DNA from: PFJX01 sp963713085
GTDB taxonomy: Bacteria; Pseudomonadota; Gammaproteobacteria; Burkholderiales; Thiobacillaceae
Direction: 5' to 3'
NCBI GenBank assembly: GCA_963713085.1
Contig: CAVQKQ010000020.1
Location: 1-64,000, forward strand
Length of the DNA stretch: 64,000 nt
The stretch's first letter is position 1. Each line of letters starts with the position of its first letter. Of the stretch, positions 1 to 8,675 are shown one piece after another. The notes under the pieces were generated by a model. The model saw only the letters and a list, made by a program, of their open reading frames with translations, searched no databases and was not told the DNA's origin. A program made the position numbers and the translations under genes.

Positions 1-465
1 CACCCCAACCTCTGGCACCTGAATCGCCATTCGGTGGCGGGGGGCGTGGCGGCCGGCTTATTTGGCGGGCTGGTGCCGGGACCTTTTCAGATGCTGATGG
101 CGGCCCTGCTGGCCATTCTTTTTCGGGTGAATCTGCCGGTGGCCGCGGTCACCACCCTCTATACCAATCCCGTCACCTGGGGCCCTCTGATCCTGGCCGC
201 CTATACCATCGGCCACTGGGTCATGGGCGGCAACGGGGCAAGGATCACAGCCTTTCACTTCGACTGGCACAGCCAGCCTTGGAGCGACTTCCTGCCCCAG
301 TTCTGGCATTGGTTCTCCGGCCTGGGCGAAGCCTATCTGCTTGGCAGTCTGATCCTGGCCAATCTCCTGGCCATTCTGGGTTATTTTGGCGTGCAGTTGG
401 TCTGGCGCCTTTATATCCTGGCTTATCTGCGCCGCCGGCGCCGACGACACCGTCCTGCCCCGTGA
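1..465 (+). CDS. DUF2062 domain membrane protein (5' end cut by window)
   Basis: The reading frame is open from base 1 and starts outside the window; the first in-window residues HPNLWHLNRHSV lead directly into the hydrophobic DUF2062 core, so the internal GTG at 34 is not a credible start. Visible features are a Gly/Pro-rich turn (GLVPGPFQ), hydrophobic helices (about residues 20–45, 55–75 and 105–130 of the visible part) and an Arg-rich C-terminus ending RRRRRRHRPAP, suggesting a cytoplasmic tail. DUF2062 proteins are small inner-membrane proteins of unknown function. It is convergent with soxA, whose stop lies 16 bases downstream. Family assignment is firm; function is unknown. Confidence 0.85.
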   Translation, partial: HPNLWHLNRHSVAGGVAAGLFGGLVPGPFQMLMAALLAILFRVNLPVAAVTTLYTNPVTWGPLILAAYTIGHWVMGGNGARITAFHFDWHSQPWSDFLPQFWHWFSGLGEAYLLGSLILANLLAILGYFGVQLVWRLYILAYLRRRRRRHRPAP

Positions 466-481
466 AGCGATGCTCTCCTGA

Positions 482-1366
482 TCAATTCCTTTCGCTCGGC
501 ACCGCGATCGGATAGCCGTTGCTCAGGGCCGTCAGGAACACCTCCAGGTCCGTGTAGGCCCGGCTACCGGGCAACAAGGGCTGGGTGCGGCTGTCGATAT
601 TGCACTCCATGATTCGCAATTGCAGGGATTGCAGCATGTATTGGGTGCGGTAGACCGGGTAATGGCCGGCATCACCATAGGGTGTGGTGATGGTGTCGCC
701 GCGCAGGTGCTTGCCCACGTTGTGGGTATGGCAGGACGCGCAGGAAAGATTGAAGGCCCCGGCCTTGAGGTGGAACAGTTTGCGGCCCCGCTCGTAGGCG
801 GCTTTCATGGCGCCTCTGGACACATCGATGGCAGTCGGCATGCCGTTGCCGAGGCTGGCCAGGTACAGCGATATGGCGCTGTTGTCGTAGCTGCCGTTCT
901 CGATCACCCGGCCTTCCCGTTTGGCGCAATATTCGATCACCTCTTCCACCCCTGCCACATGCTTGAGATCGGCGCGATAGCGGGGGTAATGGCTGCGCAG
1001 CCCCTTCAGCCTGCCTTTTCGCGCGCCCAGGCAGGCGGCGAATCGGCCCTTGCGGTTGAGCGTTTTGAACAGGCTTTCGCCCCTGTCCAGGGCGAAATGG
1101 CCGCCATGGACCGACGGATTGAAGGGCGGGTCCATGAATGCCCAGTTCAGCTTCCAGTTCTCGTCCGGGTTGCCGGCCATGCGGAAATCGAGGTGATCGT
1201 GATCCTTCCAGTAGGGATAGGTATTGGACAGGGTCAAGTCTCCTGACGCCTTGGGCTGGTATTGCTCCATTGGATCGTATTCACGGTAGGGCCCGGCTTG
1301 GGCAGCGGCAGACGCGACCAGCAGACCGGCGCAAGTCAGAACAATGGATTGAATGACACCGTTCAT
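482..1366 (-). CDS. soxA: SoxA, catalytic cytochrome c subunit of L-cysteine S-thiosulfotransferase
   Basis: Predicted periplasmic subunit that, with SoxX, conjugates thiosulfate to the carrier SoxYZ. A Sec signal peptide covers about residues 1–24 (cleavage after AAQA). Only one heme-binding motif is present, CASCH at residues 209–213; two cysteines at 112 and 147 replace the N-terminal heme site, as in monoheme SoxA proteins. The sequence MEC with Cys255 matches the active-site cysteine that carries the persulfide. At 294 residues the length fits the family. It lies 10 bases downstream of soxX. No soxYZ, soxB or soxCD is in the window, so the partner carrier must be encoded elsewhere. A TsdA-type thiosulfate dehydrogenase is less likely because of the adjacent SoxX-like gene. 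Confidence 0.85.
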   Translation of the reverse strand: MNGVIQSIVLTCAGLLVASAAAQAGPYREYDPMEQYQPKASGDLTLSNTYPYWKDHDHLDFRMAGNPDENWKLNWAFMDPPFNPSVHGGHFALDRGESLFKTLNRKGRFAACLGARKGRLKGLRSHYPRYRADLKHVAGVEEVIEYCAKREGRVIENGSYDNSAISLYLASLGNGMPTAIDVSRGAMKAAYERGRKLFHLKAGAFNLSCASCHTHNVGKHLRGDTITTPYGDAGHYPVYRTQYMLQSLQLRIMECNIDSRTQPLLPGSRAYTDLEVFLTALSNGYPIAVPSERN

Positions 1367-1376
1367 GGCTCCCTCC

Positions 1377-1895
1377 TTATTCGATGGACTGCAGGTAGGC
1401 CACCAGGTCGCGGATGTCCTGCTCGCTCAGCAGGCCGAAGGTGCCGAAAGGTGGCATGACCGTGTTGGGATTGAAGACGCGGGCATCGAATATCTGCTGG
1501 AAGATCGCCCCATCCGGGTTTTTGTACCGCTGATAATGGAGCAGGGAAGTCCCCACAGTCCCGGGCCACTGGTCGTCAGGCACCTGATGGCACGCCACGC
1601 ACCATTCCCATAACAAGGTCTTGCCCCGCGCCGCATCGCCAGCCAGGGGCAGCTTGAGTTCCACTTTCCTGGGTCTGGGAATCCCGCGATGATCACCATA
1701 GCTCAGGGTCAGCCACTTGGTGAGATCCCGGGTATGGGGTTCCCAACCCAGGCGGCCGCTGTTGACCACCACCTTGGGCACCAAGGTCTTGTTGGGCGCC
1801 GCTTCATTCACTGCGGCGTCCGCCGGCAGGCCCGCCCCATGACAGGAGGAAGCGAGAATGACGGCCAGACCCATGAGGGTGGCGGGACTACGCAT
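1377..1895 (-). CDS. soxX: SoxX, monoheme cytochrome c subunit of the SoxAX complex
   Basis: Small periplasmic c-type cytochrome, the electron-accepting partner of SoxA in thiosulfate oxidation. It has an N-terminal export signal (about residues 1–20), a CVACH heme motif at 99–103, the loop PGTVGTSL at 111–118, and NPNTVMPPFG with Met147 as likely axial ligand, followed by the usual C-terminal helix DLVAYLQS. Length 172 matches SoxX. A cysteine at 18 (ASSC) could suggest a lipoprotein but the box is poor. It is the first gene of a two-gene operon with soxA. Next upstream is lolD, on the same strand, with 36 bases between. Confidence 0.87.
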   Translation of the reverse strand: MRSPATLMGLAVILASSCHGAGLPADAAVNEAAPNKTLVPKVVVNSGRLGWEPHTRDLTKWLTLSYGDHRGIPRPRKVELKLPLAGDAARGKTLLWEWCVACHQVPDDQWPGTVGTSLLHYQRYKNPDGAIFQQIFDARVFNPNTVMPPFGTFGLLSEQDIRDLVAYLQSIE

Positions 1896-1931
1896 GGTAT
1901 CTCCTTGCAGACAAGTTCTAGTCCGAATGTA

Positions 1932-2615
1932 TCAGACCAGCACCCCATCCTCCAGACGCAGGGTACGGCCCAGACGCGCGGCCAGGTCGGGATCGTGGGT
2001 CACGACCAGGAACGCCGTGCCATGCAAGCCGGACAAGTCCACCATCATGTCCTGGATGCGCCCTGCCGTATGTCGGTCCAGATTGCCGGTGGGTTCGTCC
2101 ATGAGCACGCAAGCGGGTTGGGTCACCAGGGCGCGGGCGATGGCCGCGCGCTGGCGTTCGCCCCCGGAGAGTTCACCGGGCCGATGGTGCAGGCGATGGT
2201 CCAAGCCTACCGCCTCCAGCCAGTGTTCCGCTTCTTCCAGGGCGGCAACCCGCTCCTGGCGCCGAATCAGCAAGGGCATGGCCACATTTTCCTGGGCCGT
2301 GAATTCCGGCAGCAGGTGATGGAACTGATACACGAAGCCCAGGCTGCGGTTGCGCAGGCGCCCCCGCGCCAGTTCGGAAAGGGACCAGATGTCGTCCCCT
2401 GCCACCCTCACCTCGCCGGCGTCGGGCCGGTCGAGACCGCCCAACACATGCAGCAGGGTGCTTTTGCCTGCTCCCGAGGCCCCCATGATCGCCACATGCT
2501 CGCCGGGGCTGATGCCGAGATCGACCCCCGATAGGACCGGCACCTCGGTCTTGCCCTGCCAGTAGCTCTTGGACAGGCCGGAACAGGAAAGTACCGCGCC
2601 CCCATTCTCACTCAT
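1932..2615 (-). CDS. lolD: LolD, ATPase of the lipoprotein-releasing ABC transporter
   Basis: Cytoplasmic ATP-binding subunit that powers release of outer-membrane lipoproteins from the inner membrane to LolA. Walker A GASGAGKS lies at 45–52, the Q-loop around residue 97, the signature LSGGERQ at 149–155, and Walker B CVLMDEP at 169–175 followed by TGNLD. Length 227 is normal for LolD/MacB-type ATPases. Its start overlaps the end of the upstream permease gene by 8 bases, indicating translational coupling. The pairing with a LolC/E permease rather than a MacB membrane fusion system supports LolD. Confidence 0.93.
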   Translation of the reverse strand: MSENGGAVLSCSGLSKSYWQGKTEVPVLSGVDLGISPGEHVAIMGASGAGKSTLLHVLGGLDRPDAGEVRVAGDDIWSLSELARGRLRNRSLGFVYQFHHLLPEFTAQENVAMPLLIRRQERVAALEEAEHWLEAVGLDHRLHHRPGELSGGERQRAAIARALVTQPACVLMDEPTGNLDRHTAGRIQDMMVDLSGLHGTAFLVVTHDPDLAARLGRTLRLEDGVLV

Positions 2616-3852
2616 AGCGCAAGGCCTCCGCTGGCTCTACCCGGGAAGCCCGCCAGCTGGGGTAGAGCGTGGCCAGGAAGGCCAGGATCAGGGCCACGCC
2701 ACCGATGGTGACCACATCGGGCCAATCCAGCTTGGAGGGCAGCTTGGAGATGTAATAGACATCGGCGGGGAACAGGTCGATGTGTAGCAGCCGTTCGATC
2801 ACCGGCACCACCGTCTCCACATTGAGGGCCAGCAGCACGCCCGACACCACACCCAGCAGCGTACCGATGACCCCGATCAGGCTGCCTTGCACCATGAAGA
2901 TGGTCATGATGCTCTTGGGGCCTGCACCAAGCGTACGCAGTATCGCGATATCCGCCTGTTTGTCGGTGACTACCATAACCAGGGTGGACACGATATTGAA
3001 CGCGGCCACGGCAACAATCAGGGTCAGGATGATGAACATCATGCGTTTCTCGATCTGCACCGCCTGGAAGAAGTTGGCATGGCTCATGGTCCAGTCCGAC
3101 AGGTAATAATCACCCTGGAGGGTCTTGGCCAGTTCACGCAATACCCAGGGGGCCCGTTCCATGTCCGCCAGTTTCACCCGCAGTCCGGAGACGGCATCGC
3201 CCATACGGTACAGCTTCTGGGCATCCTGCAGATTGATAAGGGCCAGGCCGGAGTCATATTCGAACATGCCCATCTGGAACAGGCCCACCACGGTGAACTG
3301 CTTGATGCGCGGCAGCAAGCCAGCGGGCGTTACCACACCCTGGGGTGCGATCAGGGCCACCTTGTCGCCGGGAAACACCCCCAGGGAACGGGCCAGATCC
3401 TGGCCGAGGATGATACCGAAACCGCCCGGCTTGAGATCTTCCAGGCGACCGTTCTTCATGTGGCTGGCGAACTCCGCCACCTGGGTCTCTCGGTCCGGCT
3501 GCACCCCGCGGATCATGGCCCCCTTTGTATCGCTGCCCATCACCAGCAGGCCCTGGCCCGACACGAAGGGCGCCATACCGCGCACCTCCGGATGTTTCCC
3601 AACTTGGCTTGCCAAAGCCGGCCAGTCCTCCAGCTGGTTATTGGGGCCGGTGATCTCCAGGTGGGACGCCACCCCCAGGATGCGTCCGCGCAGTTCCTCC
3701 TGGAAACCGTTCATGACGGAAAGAACCACGATGAGCGCCATGACGCCCAAGGCAATGCCCCCCATGGAAGTCATGGTAATAAAGGAAATAAAGTGATTGC
3801 GGCGTTTCGCGCGGGTGTAGCGCAGGCCGATCAGGAATTCGTAAGGGAGCAC
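2608..3852 (-). CDS. lolC: LolC/LolE-type lipoprotein-releasing permease
   Basis: Inner-membrane permease that extracts mature lipoproteins, working as a dimer with LolD. The N-terminal segment begins with the family hallmark YEFLIGLRYTRAKRRNHFISF and a first membrane helix (about 22–48); a large periplasmic domain follows, then three helices near the C-terminus (about 270–300, 318–345, 375–400), ending EPAEALRYE, the typical FtsX/LolC tail. Length 414 is as expected. Only one permease gene is present, as in species where a single LolF/LolC-type protein replaces LolC and LolE. It heads the pair with lolD. The upstream region holds the yjbQ remnant. Confidence 0.9.
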   Translation of the reverse strand: MLPYEFLIGLRYTRAKRRNHFISFITMTSMGGIALGVMALIVVLSVMNGFQEELRGRILGVASHLEITGPNNQLEDWPALASQVGKHPEVRGMAPFVSGQGLLVMGSDTKGAMIRGVQPDRETQVAEFASHMKNGRLEDLKPGGFGIILGQDLARSLGVFPGDKVALIAPQGVVTPAGLLPRIKQFTVVGLFQMGMFEYDSGLALINLQDAQKLYRMGDAVSGLRVKLADMERAPWVLRELAKTLQGDYYLSDWTMSHANFFQAVQIEKRMMFIILTLIVAVAAFNIVSTLVMVVTDKQADIAILRTLGAGPKSIMTIFMVQGSLIGVIGTLLGVVSGVLLALNVETVVPVIERLLHIDLFPADVYYISKLPSKLDWPDVVTIGGVALILAFLATLYPSWRASRVEPAEALRYE

Positions 3853-3928
3853 GGGATGGAGTCTGCCACAGTCGGCGCGCTTACGTCACAGACCGCAAGT
3901 GTTGAACATCGATATATTAAGGGCCAGA

Positions 3929-4088
3929 TCACTCGCCAAGAAAATGAGCAGCCACCTGTCTGAGTTGGCCGGCCCGACGATGCTCGTATAGATAGATGCC
4001 TTGCCAGGTGCCCAGCGCCATGTTGCCATCCTGCACCGGGATGGACAGACTAGTCTGGGTCAACGCCGCCCGCACGTGGGCCGCCGGG
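3929..4088 (-). pseudogene. 3' remnant of a YjbQ/UPF0047 (secondary thiamine-phosphate synthase-like) gene
   Basis: Reading the minus strand from about 4088 gives AAHVRAALTQTSLSIPV, then GTWQGIYLYEHR and a stop after HFLGE. This matches the C-terminal third of the YjbQ family, in which the LxLPV…GTWQGIWLGEHR segment is conserved. The N-terminal two thirds, including the start, are absent: the frame runs straight into the left end of the insertion element. No start codon remains, so it should be silent. It was too short to appear as a normal gene call. Confidence 0.75.
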
Positions 4089-4099
4089 GTTCGACAGTT
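4089..4099. repeat. Left terminal inverted repeat of the IS element
   Basis: GTTCGACAGTT; the exact reverse complement is at 5993–6003. After these 11 bases the two ends diverge (left CGCAGTCC, right AATCTGATA). Confidence 0.75.
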
Positions 4100-4242
4100 C
4101 GCAGTCCAAAAACAGTGATTTTCTAACGCCCCCCAGCATTCATGCGGGTTCCCGCCGCCGATTTCAAAAGTCTGTGTGGTGGCACGCGATGGTCAACAAC
4201 GGCTTTTATTTTCGTAGAGAAGTTTGCTGATAAAGTGGCGGC

Positions 4243-5944
4243 ATGTTTGTCAAGATCACTGCCTCCGGAAAGCGCCGCTACGTCCAACTCGTCGAGTCCT
4301 ATCGGGATGACGCAGGCCGGGTCAAAAAGCGCACCGTCGCCACCCTCGGTCGGCTCGAACAACTCGGCGGTGATCTGGATTCCGTTATCGGCGGCTTGCT
4401 CAAAGTGACCGGTCGCGAACCGTTGGGCGATGAAGCCATCGACACCGTCAATCGTCGTTCGAATCGGCGCGCGCCCTGGGTGACGTCTGGATGCTGACCG
4501 AGCTGTGGAAGGAACTCGGCTTTGGCGAACTGCGCCGCGTCTTTCGCAAGACGCGCCACACCACCGATGTCGAAGCCCTGATCCGGGTCATGGTGCTGAA
4601 CCGCCTGTGCGATCCGGATTCCAAGCTCGGAGTATTGCGCTGGCTGGAGACGGTGGCTTTGCCCGAAGTGGATGTGACTGCGATCACGCACCAGCAATTG
4701 CTCCGCAGCATGGATGCGCTGATGGAGCACCAGACCGAAGTCGATAGCGTCGTGGCCGGTCTGTTGCGTCGATTGATTGACCAGGACCTGTCAGTCGTCT
4801 TCTACGACCTAACCACGATCCGCAGCGAAGGACTGGTGACCGTCGAGAAGGATGTGCGCAAGTTCGGGCAGGCCAAGGAAGGCTTGATCGCGCGCCAGTT
4901 CATGCTCGGGGTCGTGCAGACGGCGGAAGGCTTGCCGCTCTACCACGAAGTGTTCGACGGCAATGCCGCCGAAACCAAGACGCTGTTGCCCACGCTGACG
5001 ACTGTGCTGGCGCGCTTTCCGTCGGTGCGCCGGCTGATTCTCATCGCCGATCGCGGACTGCTCAGTCTGGACAACCTTGAATCGCTGCGGGCGATCCGAC
5101 TCAGCAGCGGCCAACCGCTCGAATTCATCATCGCCGTACCCGGCCGGCGTTATCACGACTTCGTCGACCTGCTCGGGATTTCCATCGCACCCGCTGTGCG
5201 ACGGCCAGCGAGGAGATCATCGACGAGTGGGTGTGGAACGATTTGCGCCTGGTGGTCGCGCATGATCCGGTGATGGCGGCGATCCAGACGCAGCGGCGCG
5301 CCGATCGCATCGAGGCGCTGATCGCGCAGGGTGAGCAGTGGGCCGGCAAACTCGTCGAACAGGATGACGGCGTCAAACGTCGCGGCCGCAAGCTCTCCGA
5401 CAGTGGCGCCAAGGCGCGTTTCTTCCATGCGGTGAGCGAGGCGCATTTGTCGAAGATCATCAAGGTGGATCTGGCCGCGCAGTTGTTCAGCTATGACCTC
5501 GACGCCGATGCCCGCACGCTGGCCGAGATGATGGATGGCAAGCTGTTGCTGGTGACCAACGCGCAAGGGCTGTCATCCGAGGACGTGGTCACGCGCTACA
5601 AATCGCTGGCCGACATCGAACGCGGCTTCAAGGTGCTGAAATCGGAGATCGACATCGGCCCGGTGTATCACCGGCTGCCGGAGCGGATTCGGGCACACGC
5701 TTCGATGTGTTTCATGGCGCTGATCCTGCATCGAGTCATGCGCACTCGGCTGCGCGCGGCGAACGCCGGGCTGACGCCGGAACGCGCGCTTGAGCAATTG
5801 CATCGCATCCAGCATCACCGCATCCGCCTGAACGGCGCCACCCCGGTGACGGGGGTTTCTTCCATCAACGATGAACAGAACGAGGTTTTTCATGCCCTCC
5901 GGGTGAAAAAACCGGTCGCTTCACAGCAATTGACGCTTTTGTAG
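4243..5944 (+). pseudogene. IS1634-type transposase, broken by two frameshifts
   Basis: The protein can be read as three consecutive frames: 4243 to about 4455 (MFVKITASGKRRYVQLVES…), about 4455 to 5176 (FESARALGDVW…, through ADRGLLSLDNLES), and 5176 to 5944 (…ATASEEIIDEWVW… to ASQQLTLL). Each switch fits loss of a single base, the second near the run ctgctcggga at about 5170–5180. The rejoined product is about 565 residues, normal for IS1634 transposases of the DDE type; DLT in the sequence VVFYDLTT and DRG in ILIADRGL fit two of the catalytic acidic positions and the last part (DIERGFKVLKSEIDI) carries the usual YREEK-like region. The element is probably no longer autonomous unless the shifts are sequencing errors. 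Confidence 0.75.
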
Positions 5945-5992
5945 GGTTGCGTTTTGAATTCGTGTTCAACGAAATCATACGGTTATCAGATT

Positions 5993-6003
5993 AACTGTCG
6001 AAC
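5993..6003. repeat. Right terminal inverted repeat of the IS element
   Basis: AACTGTCGAAC, the exact reverse complement of the left end at 4089–4099. The gmd remnant begins immediately beyond it. Confidence 0.75.
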
Positions 6004-6245
6004 TCCGGGGGCCTGACCTGCTGGATGATGCGGATCAGGCTGGAGGAGTCGGTCAGGTCTCCGTGGTGCAGGATGAACCGGCGACCGGTCTCGTGGGGGT
6101 CCTGGTAGAGGTGGTCGATGCGGTCCGTGTTGAACAACGAGGTGCGCCGCTTGATGCCGTGCACCTCATAGCCCTTGTTCAACAGGAATTCCGCCAGGTA
6201 GGCGCCGTCTTGGCCAGTCACTCCGGTGATCAGGGCGGTATTCAT
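6004..6245 (-). pseudogene. gmd: 5' remnant of GDP-mannose 4,6-dehydratase
   Basis: The first roughly 80 residues of an SDR-type GDP-mannose 4,6-dehydratase are intact: the Rossmann motif ALITGVTGQDGAYLAEFLL, then YEVHGIKRRTSLFNTDRIDHL and HHGDLTDSSSL, all diagnostic of Gmd. The frame then enters the insertion element after QQVRP, where the family continues DEIYNL, and stops. The catalytic Tyr-x-x-x-Lys part is lost, so it cannot be active. Gmd makes the precursor of GDP-fucose, GDP-rhamnose and GDP-perosamine. It is the promoter-distal end of the polysaccharide cluster on this strand. Confidence 0.88.
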
Positions 6246-6311
6246 ATCGGGTGGGCAGCAGTGTTGTCGGATGTCCCAATGCTACCGCCAAATACACGCC
6301 AGTCTGAAACC

Positions 6312-7505
6312 TCAGGCCGAAAGGCCGATTTCCTGCTGTAGGATGGCCAGGACCTGTTCGATATCCACTGTGAAGGCGTCGTACTGCCGGATGTCCTGAC
6401 CGTCGACAAAACGATGGCGCAAGCCCATCTGCCTAGCCAGGGTGAACCAGAATGGTTCGAACGAGACTGGACAGAGTTCGAGCAACAGGCCACCCGGTTG
6501 GCAGAACACCAGATTGGTTAGGGCTGACCCACAACCGCCAACGACCACCCGTGCCGAGGCGAAAAGCGCCACCTGCTGCTTATGGGGCAGGGCTTCCGGC
6601 ACCACCAGTTCAAAACCCAGGGGGGCCAGCCGGGCAAAGAGGTCGTCCTCGTTAACCAGGCGTCGCAGCTTTTGCTGTTTTCGGCTGATCAGAATCAGGC
6701 GGTTGGGCTCCTTATCAGCCACTTGGTAATGCTCCCGGAATGATGCGCCGACATGCTGTAGAGCATTACTATCCGCGAGTACGTTCACATATCGGTTGCC
6801 GGCGGACCGGCAAATTACGATCAGTTGGTTGCACACGACTTTTTCATCGTCCCGGACGGACCTGAACTGGAGGTCAGGATACGCACGCTTGAGTATGTTG
6901 AAGCCAGCCTGCTGATAGGGTGCGATATGTTCACCTGTCAACACCGTCGCGTTGCGGGCTTCAGGAACTGAGGCGAGGAGAATATGCAGCATGACCAGCC
7001 GGTCGAGCAGAAAGTGGAAATAATGAGGGCCCTGCCGCATAGAGATCACCAGCCCTGCTACCTGGCTGATCGAGCGGGGCCGGACCGGCCTGACCACATT
7101 ACGTTCCATGCGCCAGTCGGGACAAAGCTGGATTCGCTCGCTGGGCCGATGCAGTACCGAAAAGGAAAGTGGCAGCACTTCGCAGTCTGTGAGTAAAAAG
7201 GCGGCCACGTTGTTGCGGAGTCTGAGTTCATCGCCGACCTGCCAACCTTCGACATAACCTTTGTAATGCTCTAGATAGCCCAGTTCTAACTGGGAAAGCT
7301 TCAGGGTTGCTGCAATCTCCTGATCTAGTAAGTGGGGTACTGTGCCTGGCTGCAAATAGCGGTGTTGGACATAGGCCGAATAACGCCTTCGCAGCCAGGG
7401 CACACGGGCTAGTACTAAGACAGCGAACAGATACCGTAAATGCCTGGCGGTGGCTTTCTTGCGCAAGCGATTTAGACGCTTGATCAAAACGGGTGGCAGG
7501 TGCAT
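6312..7505 (-). CDS. Glycosyltransferase family 61 protein (DUF563)
   Basis: Predicted glycosyltransferase for surface polysaccharide. The N-terminus is very basic and hydrophobic (KRLNRLRKKATARHLRYLFAVL), consistent with membrane association. The C-terminal half has the GT61 signature GGCGSALTNLVFCQPGG at about 323–339, a variant of the usual G-x-HGAGLTN motif in which the His-Gly pair is replaced by Gly-Cys. Length 397 is typical. It lies 51 bases downstream of the aminotransferase gene and belongs to the same minus-strand row. Sugar specificity cannot be read from the sequence. Confidence 0.78.
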   Translation of the reverse strand: MHLPPVLIKRLNRLRKKATARHLRYLFAVLVLARVPWLRRRYSAYVQHRYLQPGTVPHLLDQEIAATLKLSQLELGYLEHYKGYVEGWQVGDELRLRNNVAAFLLTDCEVLPLSFSVLHRPSERIQLCPDWRMERNVVRPVRPRSISQVAGLVISMRQGPHYFHFLLDRLVMLHILLASVPEARNATVLTGEHIAPYQQAGFNILKRAYPDLQFRSVRDDEKVVCNQLIVICRSAGNRYVNVLADSNALQHVGASFREHYQVADKEPNRLILISRKQQKLRRLVNEDDLFARLAPLGFELVVPEALPHKQQVALFASARVVVGGCGSALTNLVFCQPGGLLLELCPVSFEPFWFTLARQMGLRHRFVDGQDIRQYDAFTVDIEQVLAILQQEIGLSA

Positions 7506-7556
7506 ATGTGGTCACTCGTCTGGGGTTGAACTGGAACCGTACTATCCGTCCTTAAC

Positions 7557-8675
7557 TTAATCGCGTATGCCCAAGAGGATGGTTGCCTTGGCCACAGCCT
7601 CGATGACCCGATCACACTGCACCTCGGTCATTCCTGGCCAAATCGGTAGGCTGAGTACCTCTTGGTGTATTGCCTCGGCGAGTGGTAAGGCACCTTTGAT
7701 GAGGCCAAGATCTGAGTATGCCGTTTGCAAGTGTGGAGGAATTGGGTAGTGGATAAGGGTCAGGATGCCCATATCACTGAGATACCTCTGCAATTCATCC
7801 CGCAAAGCTGTGCGTACCACGAACAAATGCCAGATGGGGGCGGCCCAATCCGGCACCCAAGGCACCACCAAGCCGGTGTCGTTCAGTTGGGCAATGTAAC
7901 GCTCGGCGATGGACCGACGGGCCTGATTCCAGCCATCGAGTTGACTCAACTTGACCCGCAGAAAGGCCGCCTGCAACTCGTCCAGGCGGGAGTTGAAACC
8001 CTTCTCATCATTCTTGTACTTAATTGGCGAGCCATAGTTGCGCAACATCCGTACCCGCTCCGCCAGCGCTCGGTCATCGGTAGTGACCGCACCCCCGTCT
8101 CCCAACGCGCCAAGGTTTTTCCCAGGATAGAAGCTGAAGCCGGCCGCATGGCCTAACGCGCCCGTGGTCTTGTCCTTGAAGCGGGCGCCATGGGCCTGGG
8201 CGGCATCCTCGATAACTTTCAAGCCGTGTTTTTCTGCGATGGCATGGATGGCATCCATATCGGCCGGCTGACCGTAAAGGTGGACTGCGATGATGGCACG
8301 GGTGCGGGGTGAAATGGCCGCCTCGATCCTTGTAGGATCCAGGTTGTAGGTGCGTGTATCCGGTTCTACTGGGACTGGCTTGGCGCCAGAATGGGTAACG
8401 GCAAGCCAAGTAGCAATATATGTGTTGCTGGGTACGATGACCTCGTCCCCAGGACCAATTTCCATTCCGCGCAGAATCAAGTGCAGGGCATCCAGGCCAT
8501 TGCCAACCCCGATGCAGTGGTCCACTCCACAATAGGCTGCAAATTCAGCCTCGAAGGCTTCAGTTTCCGGGCCCAGTATGTACCAACTAGAATCCATAAC
8601 GCGATTGAAGGCGGCCAGCAATTCAGCGCGCAAGGGGTTGTTCATTGGCCCAAAATCTAGGAATGGAATTTTCAT
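7557..8675 (-). CDS. DegT/DnrJ/EryC1/StrS aminotransferase, FdtB/QdtB-like
   Basis: PLP-dependent sugar aminotransferase, probably acting on the 3-keto group of a dTDP-6-deoxyhexose to give dTDP-3-amino-3,6-dideoxyhexose. The fold is recognised by VGNGLDALHLILRG, the EDAAQAHGA segment around 156–164 with the PLP-contacting Asp, and the Schiff-base Lys186 in FYPGKNLGALGDGG. Length 372 is normal. It overlaps the upstream ketoisomerase gene by 4 bases (ATGA), the usual partnership of FdtA/QdtA with FdtB/QdtB. Whether the product is Fuc3N or Qui3N depends on the ketoisomerase and cannot be decided here. Confidence 0.85.
   Translation of the reverse strand: MKIPFLDFGPMNNPLRAELLAAFNRVMDSSWYILGPETEAFEAEFAAYCGVDHCIGVGNGLDALHLILRGMEIGPGDEVIVPSNTYIATWLAVTHSGAKPVPVEPDTRTYNLDPTRIEAAISPRTRAIIAVHLYGQPADMDAIHAIAEKHGLKVIEDAAQAHGARFKDKTTGALGHAAGFSFYPGKNLGALGDGGAVTTDDRALAERVRMLRNYGSPIKYKNDEKGFNSRLDELQAAFLRVKLSQLDGWNQARRSIAERYIAQLNDTGLVVPWVPDWAAPIWHLFVVRTALRDELQRYLSDMGILTLIHYPIPPHLQTAYSDLGLIKGALPLAEAIHQEVLSLPIWPGMTEVQCDRVIEAVAKATILLGIRD

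Larger units (their letters stand above)
4089..6003 (+). mobile_element. Degenerate IS1634-family-like insertion sequence
   Basis: A 1.9-kb element bounded by perfect 11-bp inverted ends (GTTCGACAGTT at 4089–4099 and its complement at 5993–6003). It carries one transposase frame that fills most of its length but is broken twice. The left flank is the 3' end of a yjbQ-type gene and the right flank is the 5' end of gmd, so the two sides do not reconstruct one interrupted gene. The IS1634 family was chosen from the transposase N-terminus (MFVKITASGKRRYVQLVESY) and overall length. The exact outermost bases are uncertain by one or two positions. Confidence 0.75.

Noticed and set aside
1858..2534. 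Plus-strand open frames opposite soxX–lolD
   Set aside because: Antisense shadows; LolD and SoxX are supported by complete motifs on the minus strand.
4084..6009. Possible 5-bp target duplication CCGGG on both sides of the IS
   Set aside because: CCGGG is found at 4084–4088 and 6005–6009, but one base offset and low complexity make it weak, and the two flanks belong to different genes, so a simple insertion is not supported.
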